A DNA stretch of 5,572 nucleotides from Pseudomonadota bacterium (lineage in GTDB: Bacteria; Desulfobacterota; Desulfobacteria; Desulfobacterales; Desulfobacteraceae): assembly GCA_018816605.1 (NCBI GenBank), contig JAHIVS010000490.1, forward strand, positions 1 to 5,572. Direction: 5' to 3'. The notes beneath the pieces were generated by a model. The model did no database searches and was not told where the DNA came from. It was given only the letters and a program-made list of their open reading frames with translations. This document shows, piece after piece, positions 1 to 5,572 of this stretch. The position numbers were made by a program, and so were the translations under genes. Position 1 is the first letter of the stretch. Each line of letters opens with the position of its first letter.

Positions 1-1080
1 AAACGGATGCTTGCCTATTCCAGTGTTGAAAATATCGGCGTTATTTTAATCGGTCTGGGCATCGGTATGGTGGGTGTTTCCCAAGGCAACCCCCTCATGG
101 CGGTTCTGGGCTTTGCCGGGTGTTTTTTCCATATTCTCAACCATTCCCTTTTCAAGTCTCTTTTATTCATGGGAGCGGGAATGGTGCTTCATAAAACCGG
201 CACCCGCGCCATTGATGCTTTGGGCGGGTTATTAAAAAACATGAAAATCACCGGAGCCACCTTTATTATCGGCTCCCTGGCCATTTCAGGGCTGCCGCCC
301 TTTAACGGGTTTGTCAGCGAGTTTTTCATATACGTTGGTGCCTTTAAGGGGATTGCCCTTGGGGAAACCGCCTTTGTCATGTGTATTCTTGCCATCGTCG
401 GTCTGGCCGTTATTGGCGGCCTGGCCCTTGCCTGTTTTACCCGGGTGATCGGGGTGGTTTTCCAGGGAGAACCCCGGACGAGTGCGGCCGTGGATGTAAA
501 CGAGAAAGGCGCCACCATGCTGATTTCCATGCTGATCCTTGCCGGTGCCTGTCTTTTTATCGGTGTTTTTCCGGGGACCTTGATCTACATGCCCATGAAG
601 GCGGTTTCAGCCTTGGGCCTGGTCTATGGAAATATTCCTTTGGAACCCTTTTACCGGATGACGGGCAATATTACCCAGTCGGCCATGATTCTTTCTGCAG
701 TTGTTTTGGGGGTCATTGCCCTTCGCTCTTTTTTTTACAGGGGCAAAACAATCGGCAAATCCGGAACCTGGGGATGTGGATTTACCCAGCCCACCCCCAA
801 AATGCAGTATACCGGATCCTCCTATGCAGGCTCCATCCTTGAGTTTTTCAGTGCAGCAGCCCCCCTTACCATAGAGCATCCGCCAATTTCCGGTCGCTTC
901 CCATTGAAAACCTATTACAAAAGCCGTATCAACGATATTGCAGAACTTCACATGGGAACCTTCATCGTACGGCCTGTTCTCTTCTTCTTTGATAAATTAA
1001 GATGGATTCAGCATGGCGATATCCATCTGTATATCGGGTATATCTTGTTGGCTATAATTTTATTGTTGTTTTTTATCTAA
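1..1080 (+). CDS. hyfB: HyfB-like (NuoL-type) antiporter-like membrane subunit, 5'-truncated by window edge
   Basis: This is the C-terminal 359 residues of a NuoL/HyfB-type membrane subunit, which moves protons or Na+ in the membrane arm of a group 4 hydrogenase-like complex. The reading frame is open from base 1 (Lys-Arg, then MLAYSSVENIG), so the ATG at 7 is internal: that motif sits in the middle of antiporter subunits, and HyfB proteins are about 670 residues long. Visible residues 44-57 hold the conserved HILNHSLFKSLLF segment with His48 and Lys52, the kind of charged residues that line the ion path. ISGLPPFNGF follows near residue 95. A soluble stretch from about residue 257 (WGCGFTQPTPKMQYTGSSY) is typical of HyfB and not of NuoL, and it separates the main membrane bundle from a last C-terminal helix (about residues 340-359). 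The gene ends in TAA, 24 bases before the next start. Family assignment is secure; the exact hyfB versus ehrA-type naming is less so. Confidence 0.93.
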   Translation, partial: KRMLAYSSVENIGVILIGLGIGMVGVSQGNPLMAVLGFAGCFFHILNHSLFKSLLFMGAGMVLHKTGTRAIDALGGLLKNMKITGATFIIGSLAISGLPPFNGFVSEFFIYVGAFKGIALGETAFVMCILAIVGLAVIGGLALACFTRVIGVVFQGEPRTSAAVDVNEKGATMLISMLILAGACLFIGVFPGTLIYMPMKAVSALGLVYGNIPLEPFYRMTGNITQSAMILSAVVLGVIALRSFFYRGKTIGKSGTWGCGFTQPTPKMQYTGSSYAGSILEFFSAAAPLTIEHPPISGRFPLKTYYKSRINDIAELHMGTFIVRPVLFFFDKLRWIQHGDIHLYIGYILLAIILLLFFI

Positions 1081-1094
1081 CATATATTTAAGTG

Positions 1095-1099
1095 GGAAG
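1095..1099 (+). promoter_or_regulatory. Ribosome binding site for hyfC-like gene
   Basis: GGAAG lies five bases before the ATG at 1105, inside the 24-base AT-rich gap after the upstream TAA. It is a modest Shine-Dalgarno match, but it is the only one in the gap and it supports the chosen start. Confidence 0.55.
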
Positions 1100-1104
1100 A
1101 CTTT

Positions 1105-2025
1105 ATGATTGAATCCGTTATTCTTTGGTTTCTTGGGATACTAACAGCGCCTTTTTTCTCGGCCATCATCCTCAAGGTAAAGGCCTTTTTCGGCGGGAAA
1201 AAAGGACCGCCATTGCTGATCAATTATTATACCCTGATCAAGCTGTTCAAAAAAGGATCAGTTTATAGCAACAGCACCACCTTTGTGTTTAAACTGGGTC
1301 CCATCATCTCCCTGGCAACGGCTGTTACCGTGCTGATGTTTCTGCCCATCGCGGGATACAATCCTATTTTTTCCTTTAACGGGGATGTGATTTTTATCAT
1401 GTACATCATGGGGCTGGGCCGTTTTTTTACCATTGCAGCAGCCATGGATACCGCCTCTCCCTTTGAAGGAATGGGGGCTGCACGGGAGGCCTATTTTCCC
1501 ATTATCTGCGAAGCTGCCATGTTCATGATTTTGATCTTTTTTTACCGCCTCACCGGTGAGCTGCAATTGGCCAGTTTTTTTTCCGGCGGCAACACACTGG
1601 GATTGTGGAATATGGCAGGGGCTCCCTTATTGTTCATCGTGATTGCCTTTTTCATTATTCTTTTGACGGAAAACTCCCGGGTTCCGGTGGATGATCCCGC
1701 CACCCATCTGGAGTTGACCATGATCCATGAGGTAATGGTGCTCGACCACAGCGGACCTGATTTCGGCCTTATTGAATTGGGAGCTTTCTGCAAGCTGTTT
1801 TTCTACGCCACCCTTATCTCCCGCCTGATTCTGCCCTTTGATTTCGGCGTTCCGGCCTTCGGGTTCGCCCTTTTTGTTTTGGGGCTTTTCATTGTATATC
1901 TGGCCATCGGAGTGACCGAATCGGTCATTGCCCGCTACAGAATGGACAAGGTCCCTCAATTTGTACTGACTTCCTTTGCCCTGGCCTTTTTTGCAATCAT
2001 TATCAGTTTGGAGTTTATCAAATGA
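1105..2025 (+). CDS. hyfC: HyfC-like (NuoH-type) membrane anchor subunit
   Basis: A 306-residue integral membrane protein of the NuoH/HycD/HyfC family. This subunit joins the soluble redox arm to the membrane arm and contributes to the channel that links electron transfer to ion pumping. The N-terminus has one membrane helix followed by KAFFGGKKGPPLL (about residues 27-39) and YYTLIKLFKKGSVYS, a family hallmark. The loop with AREAYFP (Arg127, Glu128) and the acidic loop starting ENSRVPVDDPATHLEL (Glu189, Arg192, Asp196, Asp197, Glu203) followed by IHEVMVLDHSGPD correspond to the conserved charged cytoplasmic loops of NuoH. The pattern is closer to hydrogenase-type HycD/HyfC than to respiratory NuoH. 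About eight hydrophobic segments are apparent. Length is close to that of E. coli HyfC. The ATG at 1105 begins the usual family N-terminus and follows a GGAAG element. The stop overlaps the next start by four bases, suggesting translational coupling. Confidence 0.95.
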   Translation: MIESVILWFLGILTAPFFSAIILKVKAFFGGKKGPPLLINYYTLIKLFKKGSVYSNSTTFVFKLGPIISLATAVTVLMFLPIAGYNPIFSFNGDVIFIMYIMGLGRFFTIAAAMDTASPFEGMGAAREAYFPIICEAAMFMILIFFYRLTGELQLASFFSGGNTLGLWNMAGAPLLFIVIAFFIILLTENSRVPVDDPATHLELTMIHEVMVLDHSGPDFGLIELGAFCKLFFYATLISRLILPFDFGVPAFGFALFVLGLFIVYLAIGVTESVIARYRMDKVPQFVLTSFALAFFAIIISLEFIK

Positions 2026-2663
2026 TACATCCAGTCGATACGCTTTTGTCACTTGTACTGCTCTCTGTTTTATTTTCCTTTGGCACCAGCCGGTTGCAGG
2101 GACTGATAAAGGTCGTTGCTTTTCAAGGGATTGTGGCCTCCATGGTGCCCTTTTTCATCGGACACGATATGAGTGCCGGCGGGGTTGTTTTCACCGTTGC
2201 AACCTTGTTGATCAGGGGGATTATTATTCCCCTGTGCATCTACCTGGCCATTAAAAAGGTTGCCATCCGAAGGGAGGTGGAGCCCATTGTCGGGTATCAC
2301 GCTTCCATCCTGTTCGGGCTTGGTCTCATTGTCGGGGCCACCTATGTCAGTCGGCAGTTGAATCTTCCGGCCATCAGCGAGTATCTGCTGGTAACCCCCA
2401 CAGCCGTTGCCTTGCTTGTGACGGGTATGTTCTTTTTGATTGCAAGAAGAAATGCCATTGCCATGGTTCTGGGGTATATCATGATGGAAAACGGCATTTA
2501 CCTGGTGGGAACCACATTTTCCTCCCATGTCCGCCATATTGTTGAATTTGGTATTCTGCTGGATGTGCTGGCAGGGGTCATGATCATGGGAATCATACTT
2601 CAAAATATCAACAAAACATTTGATGACGTTGACACGGCGCTACTCAGAACATTAAAGGAATAG
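2022..2663 (+). CDS. hyfE: HyfE-like (NuoK-type) small membrane subunit
   Basis: A 213-residue hydrophobic protein matching HyfE, the hydrogenase-4 component that carries a NuoK-like region after an extra N-terminal part. The length agrees with E. coli HyfE (about 216) and is about twice that of NuoK itself (about 100). The N-terminal part has SRLQGLIKVVAFQGIVASM (about residues 23-41), typical of HyfE. The C-terminal part holds GYIMMENGIYLVG with Glu156, aligned with the membrane glutamate of NuoK that is needed for proton pumping in complex I. About six to seven membrane segments are apparent. The start codon lies in an ATGA overlap with the hyfC-like stop, with GGAG at 2010-2013 eight bases upstream inside the preceding gene. 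In E. coli hyf, a third antiporter gene (hyfD) sits between hyfC and hyfE; here the two genes overlap directly, so hyfD is absent from this position. Confidence 0.93.
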   Translation: MIHPVDTLLSLVLLSVLFSFGTSRLQGLIKVVAFQGIVASMVPFFIGHDMSAGGVVFTVATLLIRGIIIPLCIYLAIKKVAIRREVEPIVGYHASILFGLGLIVGATYVSRQLNLPAISEYLLVTPTAVALLVTGMFFLIARRNAIAMVLGYIMMENGIYLVGTTFSSHVRHIVEFGILLDVLAGVMIMGIILQNINKTFDDVDTALLRTLKE

Positions 2664-2666
2664 GTG
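2662..2666 (+). promoter_or_regulatory. Ribosome binding site for hyfF-like gene, overlapping the upstream stop
   Basis: AGGTG begins within the TAG stop of the hyfE-like gene and lies seven bases before the ATG at 2674. An additional AAGGA at 2655-2659 is farther away (14 bases). Because the site overlaps the stop, ribosomes finishing hyfE could readily re-initiate. Confidence 0.5.
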
Positions 2667-2673
2667 TTATTTC

Positions 2674-4146
2674 ATGGTAGAAATTATTTTTCTAGCCCCT
2701 TTTGTTACAGGCCTCCTTGCTTTTTTTCTTCCAAAGACAATCGGCCGCCAGCTTTTGGTCGGTACGGGTGCGATTCATCTGATTCTTTCGCTTCTTTTGT
2801 GGAAAAACAGATCTGTCCCCATTTTTGAGAACTATTTTGCAGTGACACCCGAGGGCCTTTTATCCCTTTTGGTGATCTCCCTGTTGTTCTTTCTGATTTC
2901 CATTTATACCATGGCCTATCTGAAGGAGACAGACCTTAAATCAGAAAATATCTTTACAGGATCCATGCTCCTGTTTTTGTCCACCATGACCATGGTCACC
3001 CTGTCCGATCATATCATGGTGATGTGGATCGCCATTGAAGCCACCACCCTAGCCAGTGCGCCGCTGATTTATACCTACAGGACATCGGCCTCCCTGGAAG
3101 CCACCTGGAAATATCTGCTCATCTGCTCCGTTGGTATTGCCATGGCACTGCTGGGGACGGTTCTGATTACCCTGGCCATGGATGTGGGGAACGTGGATGC
3201 ACCGCTCTCCTTTTCCGCTCTGACAGGGGTTGCCAAGGATCTGGACCCCATGTGGCTCAAAGCGGGTTTTGTTTTCATCCTGGTCGGGTATGGGACGAAA
3301 ATGGGCCTTGCCCCCATGCATACCTGGCTTCCGGATGCCCATAGCGAAGCCCCCAGTCCCGCATCCGCCCTCCTGTCCGGGGTGCTTTTAAATTGTGCCT
3401 ATCTGGGTATTTTTAAAACCCATAAGATTATGCATGCAGCCGGCCTGGGGGATTTTTCCGGAACCATTCTGATTGTATTCGGGCTGATGTCCATTCTGGC
3501 AGCCGCCACCTTTATCTTGAAACAAAAGGAATATAAGAGGATGCTGGCCTATTCCAGTATCGAGAACATGGGCATCATCGCATTCGGAACCGGTATCGGC
3601 GGTCTTGCCGCCTATGGGGCCGTGATCTGCATGATCCACCACAGTCTGATCAAATCCTCCCTGTTTTTGTCATCGGGCAATATGTTGCTGGGGTATAAAG
3701 ACAGACTGATAGAAAATACCGGGAATATGGCAAGCCGGATGCCCAAAACCTTTGTGGCCTTTTTTGCCGGGTTTGCCGGGATTTCAGGTTTCCCCCCCTT
3801 CGGGATTTTTATCGGAGAACTCTTTATTATTGTGGGGGCTTTTAAAACCGGTCACTATGTGGCGGCGGGAATTTTTATCCTGAGCATGTGTTTTATCTTT
3901 GCCGGGTTTGCCAACCAGGTGATGAAAATTTCCTTTGCTGACTTTATAAACAAGGATGATGCAAGTACAGACCCTAAAAAGATAGCCGATCCGGCCGGGA
4001 CAATTCCTTTTAAGGAAAAAGCCAGCCTGGTCTGGCCTCAATATATACTGCTCCTAACTTCCTTGATATTATGCTTCTTTATTCCGGACACCTTATATCA
4101 AGCCATCATTGAGGCAGTGACTGCCATAGGCGGAGGAATTAAATGA
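2674..4146 (+). CDS. hyfF: HyfF-like (NuoM/NuoN-type) antiporter-like membrane subunit
   Basis: A 490-residue polytopic membrane protein of the Mrp-antiporter/NuoLMN superfamily, complete in the window and slightly shorter than E. coli HyfF (about 526). It should form a second ion-translocating unit in the membrane arm. Key residues are retained: Glu122 in the WIAIEATTL helix (equivalent to the essential glutamate of NuoM), Lys209 in GTKMGLAPMHTWLPDAH, Glu225 in HSEAPSPASALLSG (the hydrogenase-type variant of the loop), Lys288 in KRMLAYSSIENMG, and His322/His323 with Lys327 in IHHSLIKSS. ISGFPPFGIF follows at about residue 370. A charged loop at about residues 425-450 precedes the final helix. 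There are about 13-14 hydrophobic segments and no long lateral helix, as expected for this subunit rather than NuoL. The start at 2674 gives the usual short N-terminus leading straight into the first helix. Its TGA stop overlaps the next ATG by four bases. Confidence 0.94.
   Translation: MVEIIFLAPFVTGLLAFFLPKTIGRQLLVGTGAIHLILSLLLWKNRSVPIFENYFAVTPEGLLSLLVISLLFFLISIYTMAYLKETDLKSENIFTGSMLLFLSTMTMVTLSDHIMVMWIAIEATTLASAPLIYTYRTSASLEATWKYLLICSVGIAMALLGTVLITLAMDVGNVDAPLSFSALTGVAKDLDPMWLKAGFVFILVGYGTKMGLAPMHTWLPDAHSEAPSPASALLSGVLLNCAYLGIFKTHKIMHAAGLGDFSGTILIVFGLMSILAAATFILKQKEYKRMLAYSSIENMGIIAFGTGIGGLAAYGAVICMIHHSLIKSSLFLSSGNMLLGYKDRLIENTGNMASRMPKTFVAFFAGFAGISGFPPFGIFIGELFIIVGAFKTGHYVAAGIFILSMCFIFAGFANQVMKISFADFINKDDASTDPKKIADPAGTIPFKEKASLVWPQYILLLTSLILCFFIPDTLYQAIIEAVTAIGGGIK
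4132..4136 (+). promoter_or_regulatory. Ribosome binding site for the large-subunit gene
   Basis: GGAGG inside the last codons of the hyfF-like gene, six bases before the ATG at 4143. It is the strongest Shine-Dalgarno match in the window and fixes the start of the downstream gene, which lies in an ATGA overlap. Confidence 0.7.
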
Positions 4147-5572
4147 CAACTGCATTTTTAAAAATATCAAATGGCGAGACCGTCGAAAGAAAAAAAATTC
4201 CCCACCTTTCCTTTGAACAGTTCCGGGAAAATTCCCTGAATATTGTGAAGGAAGGGGGAAAGGTGGTTCAATATTTCGCCTATGAAGACGGGGAGGCTGT
4301 CAAACTCATGGCGGTCTTAAGAAACAACACCCTTCTGGTTGGCGGTTGTGACGCCCCAGAAATCTATCCAGCGTTCACCAAGACCTGCGAACCCTTTCAT
4401 CTTTTTGAAAGAGAGATTGCCGAACAATTCGGCATATGGCCCGAGGGTCACCCCTGGCTGAAAATGGTCCGGTACCATGCCAATTGCCAAGGTGCCCCCG
4501 ATGTGTTTGGCAATGATTATGACCAGGATATTCCGGGCAATTATGACTACTACCAGGTGGAGGGTGATGAGATCCATGAAGTGGCAGTGGGACCGGTCCA
4601 TGCAGGCGTCATAGAACCCGGCCATTTCAGGTTCAATTGTATTGGCGAACGGGTTCTTCACCTGGAAATCCAGCTGGGATACCAGCACAGAGGGGTTGAA
4701 AATCTTCTTCACACGGTTGGGGCCAAACGGCTGCCCATCCTTGCGGAAAGCATTGCCGGGGACACCACCATCGGCCATAGTCTTTGCATGGCCCAGGCCG
4801 TTGAATCTCTGACATCGGTCCAGCCGGATATTGGCGCTAAAATTATCCGCACCATTGCCCTGGAATTGGAACGCCTTGCCAATCACATTGGTGACCTGGG
4901 GGCCTTAAGCGGGGATGTGGCCTTCCTTCCGCCTGCCAATTATTTTGGCCGCCTCCGGGGGGATTTTTTGAACCTGTCCCTGCTTGTCTGCGGCAACCGG
5001 TTTGGAAAAGGCCTGGTACGCCCCGGAGGGGTTCGGTTTGATTTGGCCGATGATATTCGAGCAACCCTTGGTGAGAGGCTTGCGGAGTTAAAACCCCAGG
5101 TGGAACATGTGCTGGAGCTTCTTTTCGGTGCGTCCACCGTAAGGGCCCGTTTCGAAGACTGCGGAAGTGTCAGCAACCAGGCTGGAGAGAAATTGGGCCT
5201 GGTGGGGCCGGCCGGCCGTGCCAGCGGCATCTCCTATGATGTCAGGCGCTGTTTTCCCACTGAATATTATGGACAGCTCCAGATCCCTGAAAATGCAAAA
5301 TCCACAGGGGATGTATATGCCCGTGCCCGGGTCCGGTATGATGAAGTGCTGCAATCCATGAATTTGATCCAATCTCTGATTGATGCGCCCATTGAAACCC
5401 AATGTGTGGAAAACGGCAGTTTTGATCTGTTGCCTTCCGCTTTTGTGGTCAGCCTAAATGAAGCATGGCGGGGGGAAGTCTCCCATTTGATTCTGACCGA
5501 TGAAAAAGGTAAAATTCTTCGATACAAGGTCAAGGATCCCTCCTTCCATAACTGGAACGGTCTGGCCATGTC
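4143..5572 (+). CDS. hyfG: HyfG/HycE-like large subunit (NuoC-NuoD fusion) lacking the first NiFe Cys pair, 3'-truncated by window edge
   Basis: The frame stays open from the ATG at 4143 to the window edge, giving 476 residues of an expected 520-570. Residues 1 to about 125 are a NuoC (30-kDa subunit)-like domain with the signature EREIAEQFGIWPEGHPWL at 89-106. The rest is NuoD/hydrogenase large subunit-like: GPVHAGVIEPGHFRF at 150-164, GYQHRGVE at 179-186 (the RGxE motif of hydrogenases), ELERLANHIGDLGALSGDVAF at about 241-261, VRPGGV at 292-297, and KDPSFHNW at 464-471. These match HycE/HyfG closely. The key oddity is at 203-213, SIAGDTTIGHS, where HycE-type enzymes have RVCGICGFAHS: both cysteine ligands of the nickel site are replaced (Ala205, Thr208), as is the preceding Arg (Ser203), although His212-Ser213 are kept. 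An H2-active nickel site is therefore unlikely, and the protein fits Ehr-type large subunits. The C-terminal motif (DPCxxC in hydrogenases) would fall beyond the edge. It would act on the cytoplasmic side, bound to a NuoB-like small subunit not seen here. Confidence 0.93.
   Translation, partial: MTTAFLKISNGETVERKKIPHLSFEQFRENSLNIVKEGGKVVQYFAYEDGEAVKLMAVLRNNTLLVGGCDAPEIYPAFTKTCEPFHLFEREIAEQFGIWPEGHPWLKMVRYHANCQGAPDVFGNDYDQDIPGNYDYYQVEGDEIHEVAVGPVHAGVIEPGHFRFNCIGERVLHLEIQLGYQHRGVENLLHTVGAKRLPILAESIAGDTTIGHSLCMAQAVESLTSVQPDIGAKIIRTIALELERLANHIGDLGALSGDVAFLPPANYFGRLRGDFLNLSLLVCGNRFGKGLVRPGGVRFDLADDIRATLGERLAELKPQVEHVLELLFGASTVRARFEDCGSVSNQAGEKLGLVGPAGRASGISYDVRRCFPTEYYGQLQIPENAKSTGDVYARARVRYDEVLQSMNLIQSLIDAPIETQCVENGSFDLLPSAFVVSLNEAWRGEVSHLILTDEKGKILRYKVKDPSFHNWNGLAM

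Larger units (their letters stand above)
1..5572 (+). other. Operon segment for an Ehr/Hyf-like complex I-related membrane complex (B-C-E-F-G order)
   Basis: Five co-directional genes cover almost all of the window, with gaps of 24 and 10 bases and two 4-base ATGA overlaps (2022-2025 and 4143-4146). No inverted repeat followed by a T-run and no promoter-like spacing is visible in the gaps, so they are most likely one transcript entering from the left and continuing to the right. The gene order follows E. coli hyf except that hyfD is missing. The order of two antiporter-like subunits, NuoH-like, HyfE-like and large subunit also fits the Ehr clusters described from Geobacter. The operon ends, regulator and small subunits are outside the window. 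Confidence 0.8.

Noticed and set aside
7..9. ATG at 7 as the true start of the first gene.
   Set aside because: The frame is open upstream (Lys-Arg codons at 1-6), and the protein begins in the middle of a conserved internal antiporter motif, so the real start is outside the window.
381..842. Plus-strand open frame of 153 codons inside the hyfB-like gene.
   Set aside because: It is an out-of-frame shadow of the membrane protein and is rich in Cys/Arg/Gly, as expected for a shifted hydrophobic coding sequence.
1081..1104. AT-rich gap between the hyfB-like and hyfC-like genes as a promoter or terminator.
   Set aside because: It is only 24 bases long, with no inverted repeat and no pair of promoter boxes. 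It holds only a ribosome binding site.
2070..2603. Long minus-strand open frame (177 codons) opposite the hyfE-like gene, and another (189 codons) at 4317-4886.
   Set aside because: Both lie wholly antisense to well-supported genes. Their translations have low-complexity, His/Asn/Gly-rich or otherwise unfamiliar composition with no recognisable motif, and they have no independent gene context.
4190..4197. Run of eight A residues near the start of the large-subunit gene, with eight-T runs at 729-736 and 1575-1582, as possible slippage or phase-variable sites.
   Set aside because: The reading frames are intact through all three runs and give family-typical protein on both sides. They encode Lys-Lys or Phe-Phe, so they look like ordinary codon runs.
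4143..5572. Annotation of the large subunit as a functional formate hydrogenlyase hydrogenase or as plain NuoCD of complex I.
   Set aside because: The first NiFe cysteine pair is absent, which argues against a hydrogenase. The hydrogenase-type motifs and the HyfB/C/E/F neighbours argue against respiratory complex I.

Overview
The window is a single run of five plus-strand genes with no unrelated material. All five encode subunits of a complex I / group 4 membrane-bound [NiFe]-hydrogenase-like enzyme of the Hyf/Hyc type. In order they are: a HyfB-like (NuoL-type) antiporter subunit whose 5' part lies outside the window (1-1080); a HyfC-like (NuoH-type) subunit (1105-2025); a HyfE-like (NuoK-type) subunit (2022-2663); a HyfF-like (NuoM/NuoN-type) antiporter subunit (2674-4146); and a HyfG-like large subunit with fused NuoC- and NuoD-type parts (4143 to beyond the right edge). 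The genes are packed as one operon. Two junctions are 4-base ATGA overlaps, the other two gaps are 24 and 10 bases, and I see no internal promoter or terminator.

The first four proteins form a membrane arm: two proton- or sodium-antiporter-like subunits, the NuoH-type anchor that couples to the soluble arm, and the small NuoK-type subunit. Residues known to matter for ion movement in this superfamily are present. The fifth gene encodes the catalytic large subunit of the soluble arm. The small electron-transfer subunits (HyfH-like ferredoxin, HyfI/NuoB-like) are not in the window and would be expected beyond its edges.

The notable point is that this large subunit is not an ordinary hydrogenase. 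Where HycE/HyfG-type enzymes carry the first Cys-x-x-Cys pair that holds the nickel-iron centre, this protein reads Ala-Gly-Asp-Thr (residues 205-208), while the surrounding residues stay hydrogenase-like. A hyfD-like third antiporter gene, present in E. coli hyf, is also absent. Both features fit the 'energy-converting hydrogenase-related' (Ehr) complexes, a group between hydrogenases and complex I whose physiological reaction is, to my knowledge, unproven. The second nickel-binding motif would lie just past the right edge, so its loss cannot be confirmed here.

The organism is probably an anaerobic Gram-negative bacterium, perhaps a sulfate- or metal-reducing desulfobacterium, judged from the gene family and the moderate, mixed base composition. 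That assignment is an inference and is weak.
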